Below are positions 29,364-39,050 of a DNA stretch of 64,000 bases, piece by piece. A program made the translations under genes and the position numbers. The number at the start of each line of letters is the position of its first letter. The first letter of the stretch is position 1. Source of the DNA: Lepidostoma basale (lineage: Eukaryota; Arthropoda; Insecta; Trichoptera; Lepidostomatidae); assembly GCA_022606425.2 (NCBI GenBank), contig JAHDVF020001351.1, positions 186,001-250,000 of the forward strand, in the 5' to 3' direction. The notes beneath the pieces were generated by a model, which was not told the origin of the DNA, searched no databases, and saw only the letters and a list, made by a program, of their open reading frames with translations.

Positions 29364-30085
29364 GAGCTGTCGAAGTGACACAGTTAAGATTTAAGTCAGA
29401 CTGTGTTAGCTCTAGTCTTTACTGTGTCTGCTGTCCTAAACGTATCAGTTCAATCTGTGTTAGCGCTAGTCCTAACCTTGTCAGCTCTAGCCTTAAATGT
29501 GTCAGCTGTAGTCCCAACTGTGTCAGGTCTAGTCTATACTGTATCGGTTCTAGTCCTGAAAGTGTTAGCTCAAGTCTTTACGGTGTCAGCTTTAATCCTA
29601 GTCGTGTCATCTCAAATCCTAACTATGACAGCTCTAGTTCGAACTGTGTTAGTGCTAGTCCTAACCGTGTCAGCTCTAGTCATAACTATGTCAGATCTAG
29701 TCCTAACTGTGCCAGCTCTAGTCCTAACCGTGTCAGCTTTAGTCCTAACTGTGTCAGATCTAGTCCTATCCGTCGAAGTGACACAGTTAAGATTTAAGTC
29801 AGACTGTGTTAGCTCTTGTCTTTAATGTGTCAGCTCTAGTCTTTACTGTGTCAGCTGTCCTAAATGTGTTAGTTCTATCTGTGTTAGCGCTAGTCCTGAC
29901 TTTGTCAGCTCTAGTCCCAACTGTGTCAGGTCTAGTCTATATTGTGTCGGTTCTAGTCATGAAAGTGTTAGCTTACGGTGTCAGCTCTAATCCTAGCCGT
30001 GTCGGCTCTAGTCATAACCGTGTCAGCTCTAGTCCTATCTGTGTCAGATCTAGTCCTAACTATTATATGTCAGCTCTAGTTCTAG
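29364..30085 (+). repeat. 21-bp minisatellite with higher-order duplication
   Basis: About 30 diverged units of the form TAGTCCTAACTGTGTCAGCTC. A 42-bp lead-in (GAAGTGACACAGTTAAGATT...) occurs at 29367 and again at 29772, so the array consists of two blocks, the second shorter. Because 21 is a multiple of 3 and the unit lacks stops in two frames, 140-codon frames exist in both (29375-29797 and 29403-29825). These frames read heptads like SSPNCVS and LALVLTV and are not genes. Confidence 0.9.
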
Positions 30086-30495
30086 TATAAAATAACTATT
30101 TTGCGTTAGTTAAAGGGGGTTAAAATGATTCAAACGGTTAATAAAAGTTTTCATAAATTTTACTGGTGAGTCACATTAACCCCTAAGCGAACGGGGATAG
30201 CGGTCAGGCGTGTGGCGACGCGGGGTGCGACGTAATGCCCGTCGGGTTGATCCGCGATGGTCGAATTGATTTCCAGCTGTGAGAACGACAGCTCTTGAAT
30301 AAAAGGGCCATATTCGGCTGTTCGAGATGAGGACCCTTTGGGCACAAATGACCCCGAATACAATGTAAACACCAACTTTTTTATTTAGGTATTTTAGGGT
30401 TATTTTTCTTACAAATGTGATAATCTATTTGAATGAGATAATTAACACGTTGTAATTATAATATACAACAGACACTTATATTCATTAATTTTTAA
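30086..30495. other. Unassigned spacer
   Basis: 30175-30365 is GC-richer with a 71-codon minus frame, without a recognised domain or a second copy in the window. Confidence 0.4.
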
Positions 30496-30497
30496 AT

Positions 30498-30915
30498 AAT
30501 AACTAACTAACATCACGCCGTCTCTCCGAAGGGGTAGGCAGGAAGAATACACTGCAACACTTTTCTTTCCTGACTTGATTCCTCAACATTCATACATCGT
30601 GTCATGCGCGCATGTCCATTTCTCCGACTCCTCACGTGGCCGACATTAAATATTTGATTGATTTGATCGTGCCACGTTTTCGACGTTCACGTCGTTTACA
30701 TATACCTTCTTCAACATTCTCTCTTCACTCATTTTTTACATGTGTCCAAACCGTCGTAATGACCCATTCATTATTTTGTTCATAACACTTTCATTCGCGT
30801 CGCATTCACTTCTTATACTTGCATTTGGCACTCTATTTGCCACACATTCGTCTTAAAGATCTCATTTTTATTGCATTTATTCTACTTTCATCCTTCTTTT
30901 CCCAGTTCCATGCTT
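30498..30915 (-). mobile_element. Non-LTR family A, minus strand (part 1)
   Basis: Tail ACTAACTAAC, GGAGAGACGGCGTGATG reversed, then GHVRS, FGHM and MRSLRRMCGK. Deletions sit around 30565 and 30680. The copy is interrupted at 30913-31001 by an 88-bp AT-rich insert and resumes with SEAWN at 31003. Confidence 0.8.
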
Positions 30916-31001
30916 TTTCATTTATTTTGATAAATATCACAAATATTACAGACCAGATCGTTTGCAATTAGGTACATCATAAAAAGAGAAGCATACAAAA
31001 A

Positions 31002-31068
31002 AACTTCCATACATAAGGGTCGGCACAAGAACACCATTATGCACTGCCATCTTAGCTTTTTTGGACGT
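31002..31068 (-). mobile_element. Family A, minus strand (part 2)
   Basis: TTCCATACATAAGGGTCGGC, then ACCATTATGCACTGCCATCT, encoding KARMAVHNGVLVPTLMYG on the minus strand. Confidence 0.8.
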
Positions 31069-31198
31069 GCGTGAATGACAAGATGTATGAATGAAGAGGA
31101 AGCGAGAGAATTATGTCAGGACAGAACAATGTGGCGGTCCATTATTTCTGCCTACCTCTCCGGGGAGACGGCGTGATAGTTAGTTAGTTTGTTAACAA
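31069..31198 (+). mobile_element. Family A, terminal fragment
   Basis: RACMTRCMNEEEARELCQDR, TMWRSIISAYLSGETA-stop and (TTAG)n. It abuts the minus copy tail-to-head, so the two family A pieces form an inverted pair. Confidence 0.8.
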
Positions 31199-31199
31199 T

Positions 31200-31495
31200 A
31201 CAATGTTAATTGTTTTTTGGAAACAGAATATGGTAGTCGAGGCGTTTACAGGACTTATGACCTGTCATTGGTTGGGTTAAGCGATTGCTTTATGTAATAC
31301 AACATTCCCCATTCCGCACTTTTTACGACCACCACGTCTGACAAATTTTTGAAAAATGTATATATGCTACTATGTTGAGAAACGCTATTGAGATACAATC
31401 AAACCATAAATGATTAACCCGCAATGGGTAAAATCCAGTATTTGTCTACAAGTATTGGTAACATTCAAGAATACAATGTTAATATAATTTTAAAA
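31200..31495 (+). mobile_element. MITE family D copy
   Basis: TTTGGAAACAGAATATGGTAG, GGACTTATGACCTGTCATTG, CAACATTCCCCATTCCGC and GACCACCACGTCTGACAAAT. The right terminal repeat is AACCCGCAATGGGTAAAATCC and TTGTCTACAAGTATT. The left terminal repeat is missing. Confidence 0.75.
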
Positions 31496-31499
31496 AGTT

Positions 31500-31990
31500 A
31501 TTGGCATAGCACAAAGTGATGGCGAATAAAGAGTATAATTTTTATGTTGAATGAAAGGGGTATAACGCAAAATGGAGCCGGTCTGATATTTTGATGGACG
31601 CGCGTACCATTTACCCAGAAATTACCATTCTTATCCACCAGCCCACTTAACCTTCGTAATAATTAAATTTAATGTACTGCTGGTGAATTTCACGAGTTTA
31701 ATTTTTTTAAATGCGTGTAATTAACAAGTTATCAATGTAAGTACGAAATGTTTCATTAATGTTTTTTTTATTTACATCATATTGTTTTTAATTAAGTGAA
31801 ATTATAACTTCGAGAAAAATACGAGGTTAATTAGTGCCACATTCCCCTCGAACATCCCAAGGAATAAGGATCGATCCTTCTTCCTTATCTCTTGCTTTGT
31901 ATCAATTAATTGATGTCTGTGACCACTTGCTCCATTTTACTCCTGTTCTTAGAAGCATGATGTTTCAAATGTATTTAATAAATGGTTTTA
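31500..31990. other. No recognisable gene
   Basis: AT-rich unique sequence without domains. Confidence 0.5.
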
Positions 31991-31994
31991 GAAT

Positions 31995-32540
31995 ATACAC
32001 AAAAACCTATCTAAAAAAGCTAGAATGGCAGTGCACAATGGTGTTCTTCTACCGACCCTTATATATGGAAGCGAAGCATGGAACTGGCAAAAGAAGGATG
32101 AAAGTAGAATAAATGCAGTAGAAATGAGATCTCTTAGACGAATGTGTAGATACTCTGTGTATGATAGAGTGTCGAATGAAAATATAAGAAGTGAATGCGG
32201 TGCGAATGATGGTGTCATGAACAAAATAATGAAAGGATCATTAAGATGGTTTGGACATATGGAAAGAATGAATGAAGAAAGAATGGTAAAAAAATTATAT
32301 GTTAATTATGTAAATGGAACCAGAAATAGAGGAAGACCGAGGAAAACGTGGCACGATCAAATAAATCAAACATTGAATGTCGGCCATGTGAGGAGTCAGA
32401 GAAATCGACGCGCGTGCATGACACGATGTATGAATGTTGAGGAAGCGAGAGAAATATGTCAAGAAAGAAAGGTGTGGCAGTCCATTCTTTCTGCCTACCC
32501 CTTCGGGGAGACGGCGTGATGGTTAGTTAGTTAGTTAGTT
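31995..32540 (+). mobile_element. Non-LTR family A, best preserved 3' copy
   Basis: Open frame 32025-32519 (164 codons) ending in TGA: MAVHNGVLLPTLIYGSEAWN, WQKKDESRINAVEMRSLRRM, YSVYDRVSNENIRSECGAND, GVMNKIMKGSLRWFGHMERM, NEERMVKKLYVNYVNGTRNR, GRPRKTWHDQINQTLNVGHV, RSQRNRRACMTRCMNVEEAR, EICQERKVWQSILSAYPFGE-TA. This is the post-RT tail of a non-LTR retrotransposon polyprotein. WFGHxxRM, GRPRKTW and RACMxR are its landmarks, and similar tails end many RTE/CR1-group proteins of arthropods. After TGA only TGG precedes (TTAG)n. The RT and endonuclease domains are absent because of 5' truncation, so it is not a gene in its own right. Confidence 0.9.
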
Positions 32541-32879
32541 TTTGAACAATCTTTAATATGAGCTGAGCTGAATAATGCTCATTATGTAGGAAGAAGCTGG
32601 TCGTGTCCAGGCTTGAACTCAAGTCTCTTTGATTAGGAGCCAAGTGTTTCAAATTAAACAGTTATAAATATTGAAGTAATATAGTGTTTTCGACAAAACA
32701 ATGGATTATCTATTTTTAATATTACCAAATCGCTTATGACTACAGAATAATAATAATAAATACTATTATATTTTAAACACAAAAAAGATACAATTATGAA
32801 ATTTACAAAATACAATATAAACAATGAATATTAACTGTACCACCTAACTTGTGTTATTCATCTATCCAAAGTTCTTATT
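32541..32879. other. No recognisable feature
   Basis: AT-rich. CAAAACAATGG near 32700 resembles an F1-type edge motif but is too short to call. Confidence 0.45.
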
Positions 32880-33352
32880 CTTCTTCCTCTTAGTTTAGGT
32901 CGTATGACCTGTTTGTGATGGTGGGCTGTTCTGGGATGATGATGTCCAGCCATCTATCTCTCCATCTCTTCGGCGGCCTTCCTGGTAATCTCTTGCTGCT
33001 TGGGTTTTCATATTTAACAATTTTTGCAATTCTTGTATTTCCCATGCAGTCCACGTGGTCTCTCCAAAAGCGCTTTCTGCTTCTTTCCCATCTCACTATG
33101 TCCTCAACATCACAGACAGACCTTATCGTTTAATTTCTGATCCGATCTCTGAGGGTTTTGCCTGCGATGGAGCGTAGGGTTCGCATTTCTGCTACTCTAA
33201 GAAGGTTCTTAGTTCTATTGGTATCGGCTCTGACCTCTATTCCATACGACATGATGGGGCGAACGCATGTTATAAATTTGAGATATAGGAATTTTATAAT
33301 AAATTCATCGAACACATTATTGTTTCTGTTACAATAGCGTAATGGTACAAAC
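32880..33352 (-). mobile_element. Non-LTR family B (RTE-like), 3' end with GAA-type tail
   Basis: Minus strand: FITCVRPIMSYGIEVRADTN, RTKNLLRVAEMRTLRSIAGK, TLRDRIRN, then in another frame MRWERSRKRFWRDHVDCMGN, TRIAKIVKYENPSSKRLPGR, PPKRWRDRWLDIIIPEQPTI and NRSYDLN-stop, then GAAGAAGAATAAG. One frameshift at about 33115. The tail is RTE-like (LPGRPPKRW). Confidence 0.85.
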
Positions 33353-33925
33353 ATAAACAATCGTTAATCAAAACAGAATAATAAAAAGTGCTATTTTCGA
33401 ACAGACCGTTTGAATTTTTGAATTTATCGATTCCATAGATATATTATCTCTCAGCTCAGCTGGACCTCGGTTGGGATCTGCTGTCCGCTTGTCTATGGAC
33501 GGAACCCCATCGGGAGAGTTCCTAATTTAAAATGTCTCTCTATCAATTTACCATCTTTCAACATGTCGTTTAAAAGTAGACATTTTGTATCGGGACCGTA
33601 ATATGCGCGGTAAATCACAGTAATATACAACTAATGTATGAACCAGTGGCGCTCGGTAGGATTTTACTGCACGCGATAGACCCAAACGTTTGGCCATGCC
33701 GGTAGAGTGCAGGTCCGGCGACATACATTTTGGGGCATCTGTCCAAATGGAAACCACTGCAAAAAACAGCATTTGTAACTTTAATATTTTTAATTGAATA
33801 CAATATAATTTAGATAGCATTGTACAACGGTGTTCACAAACCGATCTTTGTGCTCAGACGTTAAACATGTAACTGGCAAAATAAAAATAAATGTAGAGAA
33901 AAATAAATATATTAGATTAATTGTT
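33353..33925. other. Unassigned; 90-codon minus frame without domain
   Basis: The minus frames at 33820-33548 and 33803-33615 overlap and contain no recognised motif. There is only one copy in the window. A decayed element or unique sequence are both possible. Confidence 0.35.
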
Positions 33926-34022
33926 TCTTAAACAATGCAGTAAAACTCTACATTAAATAATTAATATGATATGAATTAATTGTTGAACTGATTAATACTA
34001 GTAAAACCATGATATGTTTCGT

Positions 34023-34185
34023 GAGACCACGTGGACCGCATGGAGAATACAAGAATTGCAAGCAGCAAGAGATTACCAGGAAGGCCGCCGAAGAGATGGA
34101 GAGATGGCTGGACATCATCATCCCAGGACAGCCCACTGTCACAAACAGGTCATACAACCTAAACTAAGAGGAAGAAGAAGAAGAA
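34023..34185 (+). mobile_element. Family B 3' fragment inserted in a hammerhead arm
   Basis: Encodes RDHVDRMENTRIASSKRLPG, then RPPKRWRDGWTSSSQDSPLS, ending GAGGAAGAAGAAGAAGA. It is flanked by 12-bp duplicates GATATGTTTCGT (34011-34022 and 34186-34197), so this is a genuine 5'-truncated retrotransposition. Confidence 0.85.
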
Positions 34186-34220
34186 GATATGTTTCGTCTA
34201 TCAGAAGTTTTATCAAGTGA

Positions 34221-34258
34221 CATTTGATAATGCCTTAGAAAGGCGAAATATGTCCTTC
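34221..34258 (+). ncRNA. Hammerhead-like module F4 with perfect stem II
   Basis: TTGATAA (34224-34230), extra T, stem II GCCTT/AAGGC (34232-34236 with 34240-34244, loop AGA), GAAA (34245-34248), TATGTC. U3-A8 replaces C3-G8. Stem III is UAUGU rather than CAUGU. Confidence 0.5.
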
Positions 34259-34489
34259 CCACAAATTATAGTAAAGCTTTTCAATAAAAACATACATTTT
34301 CATTCCTATTAATTATTGTTTATAATATGGATAATCGAATGATTTTACTGAAATCTCTTGATGAATGTTCATTTAAAATTACAATCAAACAAAAAGTTTG
34401 TCTTTATTTAATTATTATATAATATGGAGTTACGCATAATTTAATTGCGAAGATTTGCACGTTTCGTAGCAATATATGGTAGCACAGTC

Positions 34490-34672
34490 GACCTTCGCGG
34501 CAGAGTGGTAAGAGCTCTGACTTCCATACCGAAGGTCCCGGGTTCGATTCCCGGCGATGGCAGTGTGATTGTCACACTGTTTTTGGTCTGGTGTAGATTT
34601 TCGTGACAATAAAATGGCGATAGATTGGCTACCTATAACATGTCATAAGAATCAATATAATAGCTAAAATAA
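34490..34672 (+). repeat. tRNA-derived SINE copy
   Basis: GACCTTCGCGGCAGAGTGGT starts the head. A box A-like GGCAGAGTGGTAAGAGC lies at 34499-34515 and a perfect box B GGTTCGATTCC at 34541-34551, as in a pol III internal promoter. The head does not close as a cloverleaf acceptor stem, and the body (GTGATTGTCACACTG, TTTGGTCTGGTG, ATAAAATGGCGATAG) is not tRNA. It ends at about 34672 without the 3' terminal part. Confidence 0.85.
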
Positions 34673-34714
34673 ATTGCATACAGTAATTGGGTTTAAACGA
34701 CCTGTTGTATACAA

Positions 34715-34915
34715 GGAAAAAAAATGTTTTTTAGGATCTTGGGAAAATTCGTGTAACCTGTCTTTCTGGACCGACGTTTCGGAGATCGTTGCAGTCTCCA
34801 TTACATGCATAACCACCCTGAAGATGGAGACTGCAACGATCTCCGAAACGTCAATACAGAAAGACGAGTTACACGGATTCTCCCAAGATTCCAAAAAAAC
34901 ATTTTACATCATTGT
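34715..34915. mobile_element. Foldback element F2, second copy
   Basis: Inverted arms ATCTTGGGAAAATTCGTGTAAC (from 34737) and GTTACACGGATTCTCCCAAGAT (to about 34890). The left arm has GACGTTTCGGAGATCGTTGC but lost its CTGAAGA box (replaced by TACATGCATAACC). The right arm keeps it. Confidence 0.65.
34815..34852 (+). ncRNA. Hammerhead-like module F2, second copy
   Basis: CTGAAGA (34818-34824), extra T, stem II GGAGA/TCTCC, GAAA (34845-34848), then ACGTCAATAC. The GGTC that closes stem III in the 20.0 kb copy is replaced, so it is probably inactive. Confidence 0.5.
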
Positions 34916-35570
34916 TCAAAGAACCAATGAATAACTAGTGCAAATTGTAAAATGTGTTTTTTTTATATCAAGTATTGAAAATAATTATTACCTGCCACTG
35001 ATTGATACATACATTGTCATTGACTCTAAATAGATGTTGGTACCTTTGTGTATCAGATACAGAGATCCAACATGAATAATTAATTTTCAACATTAAACCC
35101 ACGATAAATTATCACAAACTCCATCCGTTTCTATACTTTTTACAAGGGAAACACGAAAAGCAGTAATATTTTCAACGAGAACGAGACATTTGACAAATTA
35201 ATATGGAATTAATTCTCGGATGCCTTTAGAAGTTGGTGACTCTTTATATAAGTGACGGAGAATGTTCGACCAGTAAATTTAATAGGGAATACATTGCTTT
35301 AATTAAGGAAGTAATAAAATAGTCTTAATTATGAGAGTTTGATAATGGAGTTTCAACGATAAGTGTCAATAGCAGTTAAAAAAAATAATCCAAAATATAA
35401 TTACGAATTTTTTCAACAATTAAAAGTTAATTATTTTTTCGCGAAACCTTTGAAGGTTTTATATCTTACTAGCTGACCGGGCGAACTTCGTACCGCTTCA
35501 GAATCAATAAATGTTGTGTTAACTAATTAGTTTTATTAAGTTTAATTATTTATTAAGTTAAAATTAATAC
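34916..35570. other. No recognisable gene
   Basis: AT-rich. CTAGCTGACCGGGCGAACTT near 35470 looks like a terminal motif of a dispersed eukaryotic repeat, but I cannot place it with confidence. Confidence 0.4.
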
Positions 35571-35574
35571 TAAA

Positions 35575-36002
35575 ATGAATTCTTCTTCTTCGATGGCCCT
35601 ACAGCCCATATCGAGCCTTAGCCTCGAGTATTCTTCGCCTCCAACTCCTCCTGTCCTCCGCTTCGATCAATCTGACACTCGTAAAATTTTCGCACCATCT
35701 CTCCTAACTTCATCCTCCCATCGCAGCCTTGGTCGTCCAATTAGTCTTCTACCACCTGGGTGCCACTTCAGCAATCTTTTTGGGGATCGCGATGACGGCA
35801 TCCTCTGCACGTGACCGGCTCATCTCAGTCTTTTCAGTCTGATCTGTGTGGAGAGACTGGGAGATTTGTAAATATAGTACAGCTCGTCATTATGCCGCAC
35901 TCTCCAGCCTACACCGTCATTCACAGGGCCCAGAATTCTGCGCAGCACCCTTCTCTCAAAAGTATCCAGTCGCTCTGCGGATTTCGCTGTCATTGTCAAA
36001 AT
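35575..36002 (-). mobile_element. Non-LTR fragment with (GAA)n tail (family E)
   Basis: Minus strand: SAERLDTFERRVLRRILGPV, ELYYIYKSPSLSTQIRLKRL R, AGHVQRMPSSRSPKRLLKWH, GGRRLIGRPRLRWEDEVRRD, GAKILRVSD. FERRVLRRILGP, AGHVxRM and GRPxxRWxDEVxxD are non-LTR post-RT motifs. The (GAAGAA) tail is at 35580-35590. Two stops. Confidence 0.75.
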
Positions 36003-36730
36003 GAATTAAGTTCAATAAATGTACGAAACAAATTGAAAAGTATTTGAATTACATTGATATGAATGTAATTTACATGACAGCAAAGGATTTGCTTTATTGA
36101 AGCAAATCCATTTATTTGGTGGTCTGCTCAGGGGTCGTCTGCCTTGGGGTTGGCCGTGCAACACAATGTGAGGAAGTCTAGATAGATCCACGTCCTTCAC
36201 GTTGGCATGCCAATGTCTTCTCCTTTGACTCCCTCAACTAACGACATCTTCGACGTCGCATAACACCATCAAAAAGGGGCCACAACTCTTCGGGAGTTGT
36301 ACGATCGGGTGTCAGTAAGTAAGGTGCAAGAGTGTCATAGTGCTGGGTTGTACAAGCGCCGTGTTTACTTTGGGGTAAAACAATTAGCGGGTGAGATAAG
36401 CGACAAGTACCCCGCCACAAAGCCTGGCCATAAATAACCTTAATCGTGTTTGGATTTAACAAGAGTTTGATTTATGGTATTGGAAAGCCATACGACCCGA
36501 CTGGACGCCGCAGTGAGATGTAATTGATAAAAGATTTATTCGCCTCACTATCCGAAACTGACTTAGATGAATGTGGTTTTAGAACAAATCAAGACGAATG
36601 TTGCTACATGAAAAATATATATTGCTCCGAGACACTGGTGTAGCCAGGTGATATCGAACAATTCAAAATGTAAAGGATTCCGTTCAAAATAATTATGTCC
36701 GTCACAACTAAATAACTTTATTAGAGAATA
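36003..36730. other. No recognisable gene
   Basis: Contains a perfect 10-bp hairpin GGATTTGCTT/AAGCAAATCC (36086-36110) and short frames without domains. Confidence 0.45.
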
Positions 36731-36732
36731 AC

Positions 36733-37195
36733 ATAACTAACTAACTAACTAACCATCACGCCGTCTCCCCGAAGGGGTAGGCAGAAATAATGGACTGCCA
36801 CACTTTTCTTTCCTGACATATTTCTCTCGCTTCCTCAACATTCATACATCGTGTCATGCACGCGCGTCGATTTCTCTGACTCCTCACATGGCCGACATTC
36901 AATATTTGATTTATTTGATCGTGCCACGTTTTCCTCGGTCTTCCTCTATTTCTGGTACCATTTACATCATTAACATATAATTTTTTTACCATTCTTTCTT
37001 CATTCATTCTTTCCATATGTCCAAACCATCTTAATGATCCTTTCATTATTTTGTTCATGACACCATCATTCGCACCGCATTCACTTCTTATATTTTCATT
37101 CGACACTCTATCATACACAAAATATTCAAACATTCGTCTAAGAGATCTCATTTCTACTGCATTTATTCTACTTTCATCCTTCCTTTGCTATTGTG
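36733..37195 (-). mobile_element. Non-LTR family A, minus strand, open frame
   Basis: Frame 37151-36756 (131 codons) runs from MRSLRRMFEYFVYDRVSNEN to WQSIISAYPFGETA-stop without interruption. The (TAAC)n tail is at 36735-36752. Almost identical to the 31995-32540 and 48350-48795 copies, so these are among the youngest A1 insertions. Confidence 0.9.
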
Positions 37196-37314
37196 TTATA
37201 AGTATTTTTATTTTGTCAAATTAAGGGCAAAGACAGGAAGAAATAAATAGTAACATTATCACGTCGCGAGAGTGTCTTTAATTGGGTTCACGGTGACTTT
37301 TTTCAACGAATTAA

Positions 37315-37650
37315 TTTATTTAAGGATTAATTGTATCTCAATAGAGACGACGATGTAATTTATTTGGAAACAGAATATGGTAGTCGAGGCGTTTACAGGA
37401 CTTATGACCTGTCATTGGTTGGGTTAAGCGATCACTTTATGTTTAACAACATTCACCATTCCGACCTTCTTACGACACCACGTCTGACAAATTTTTGGAA
37501 TTTGTATTATATATATACATGTTAATATTTTTTAATAACTTCACTGTTGGTAGGTCCATCTACACTAGCGTCATCTATTAATATAATTTGTAAGCATTAA
37601 GCAATGGGTAAAAATCCAGTATTTGTCTACAAGTATTTGTATACAAAAAA
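37315..37650 (+). mobile_element. MITE family D copy (uninterrupted)
   Basis: AGGATTAATTGTATCTCAAT, TTGGAAACAGAATATGGTAG, GGACTTATGACCTGTCATTG, CACCACGTCTGACAAATTTT, then the terminal repeat AATGGGTAAAAATCCAGTAT and TTGTCTACAAGTATTTG. It serves as the empty site for the CR1-like insertion at 15514. Confidence 0.75.
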
Positions 37651-38094
37651 ACAAATTCAACGAATTAATTGTTACGCCAGTGTTTAATCACTGAGTTTAA
37701 TATTTAGTCATGCTCCCAGTTGTGGGAAATTATTTCTTTTTGCCCATGGACCCCAAAATGCTATACGCAGTCATAGACAAGTCCGTGATTGATGGTTACC
37801 CGAGACTATTTGTTATGGCTTGCCCAACATTGTGGGCACCGAAGACAAACCATTTATCTGTCATTATACCACAGTGTCTAATTAAAAAAAAATACACAAG
37901 TAAATCAAAATAAAGACACAAAACCAATTTTAGGAAGTACGCAATTCATATGCAAAGTAAAAATATTTTTATAAATCTCAAGATCTCAAGATTGTCCAAA
38001 CAATGATGTAAAACCAAAGGATATCATAATCTCTAGTTCAAAAAGTATGATTCGAACCAAATTAATTAGTCAAATTAGAATAATCAACTAAAAA
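37651..38094. other. Unassigned spacer
   Basis: A plus frame at 37710-37913 (67 codons) has LYAVIDKSVIDGYPR, weakly like the minus frame at 15365-15141. No family is recognised. Confidence 0.35.
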
Positions 38095-38425
38095 TGGATG
38101 GACTTCCGAGATGAAGATACTGACGGCGATAGCAGGCTAGACACCGAGAGATTGCGTGAGGAACATTAGAATTAAAGAGATATGTGAGGTTGAGGACATT
38201 ATGAGATGGGGCAAACAGCGAAGAAGGGACTGGTACGGTCATGTTCAAAGAATAGACAACACCAGACTTCTCTATATTGCACTACATAATCAGCCTCACG
38301 GGACTCGCCCTCGTGGATGACCTCCTAAAAGATGGAAGGACAGCTGAGAGACTACCCCACAGGAGGAGCAACACTCCACATAGATCACATAGATCTTCAA
38401 CAAGGAAGAAGAAAAAGAAGAACTA
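38095..38425 (+). mobile_element. Non-LTR family B 3' fragment
   Basis: LPR-stop-RY-stop-RR, then NIRIKEICEVEDIMRWGKQR, RRDWYGHVQRIDNTRLLYIA and LHNQPHGTRPRG, followed by PPKRWKDS. It ends GGAAGAAGAAAAAGAAG. Duplicated ACATAGATC occurs at 38380-38396 near the end. Confidence 0.8.
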
Positions 38426-38895
38426 AAAATGTCGGTGGTCATAAGGGCCTTCTTTGTCGAATACACGCATTCTAAAGAATCCAATTTTTTTATCGATCGT
38501 TTTTACACATTTAAAGTTTCGTAAAGATAAGCCGCGTGGAGTGAACCTTGTCTTGTAAATCTAATCATATTTACACTGATACTCAAAGAAAATTCTCGTA
38601 AATGTACAAATATGGCAAGAAAACAAAGAACGAGATAACTCGTAGTTGGCGTCCTAGGTGATAACGCAAATTACGAGATATCTCGTAGTTGGCAGTCAAC
38701 ATGTTACGGACAAAACTGCACATTCATTTTTCGATTACATGACATACTCGTATATGTCTTTACCGAATCGCTACAGTTTTCTAATTACTTCCAAAGTAAA
38801 TGCATTTTCAGCTTTCTTTTTCTTTCGCCTTACCATTTCCCGTTATTTGAGTTCGGCTCTCTTAATATGACTGTCCAGTCTCAGCGCCCCCAGGT
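38426..38895. other. No recognisable gene
   Basis: Unique sequence. The GATAACTCGTAGTTGGC and GATATCTCGTAGTTGGC words at 38632 and 38678 are a short direct repeat. Confidence 0.45.
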
Positions 38896-38899
38896 CGTT

Positions 38900-39050
38900 C
38901 TTGACTGTGGACATCCACGTTGCAGGAGACCAACTTTGGGCCAAGGCTTTGTAGAAAATGTAATCATTGTCCTTCCTGCTCTCCTGAGCGCATCATCGCA
39001 GACGACGTTCTTTGACTTTTACTTCTATTGCGACGACTTTTAGGTTTCTT
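38900..39050 (+). repeat. Dispersed fragment shared with 40575-40700
   Basis: GAAAATGTAATCATTGTCC, CGCAGACGACGTTCTTTGAC, then GCGACGACTTTTAGGTTTCT match 40606-40700. In one plus frame both give C-x2-C-x2-C-x2-C followed by ERxIADDVL-stop. The parent element is unknown. Confidence 0.6.

Larger units (their letters stand above)
33926..34335. mobile_element. Hammerhead foldback F4 interrupted by family B
   Basis: The left edge TTCTTAAACAATGCAGTAAAAC and right edge TTCATTCCTATTAATTATTG match other F4 copies. The two hammerhead arms are at about 34011-34022 plus 34197-34215 (minus, split) and 34221-34256 (plus). Confidence 0.65.

Noticed and set aside
29375..29825. Two overlapping 140-codon open frames
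   Set aside because: Both are products of the 21-bp tandem repeat, with no start context, domain or codon bias.
29364..30085. CRISPR array
   Set aside because: Direct 21-bp units without unique spacers in a eukaryotic sequence; it is a minisatellite.
32025..32519. 164-codon frame as an independent gene
   Set aside because: It is the C-terminal end of non-LTR family A, repeated more than 30 times, 5'-truncated and followed by a (TTAG)n tail.
34490..34565. Functional tRNA gene
   Set aside because: Box A- and box B-like sequences are present but no acceptor stem or anticodon arm folds, and the same head is joined to a common non-tRNA body at several loci. It is a SINE.
36086..36110. Terminator-like hairpin
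   Set aside because: A single perfect 10-bp hairpin with no bacterial or gene context; probably chance or a MITE scrap.
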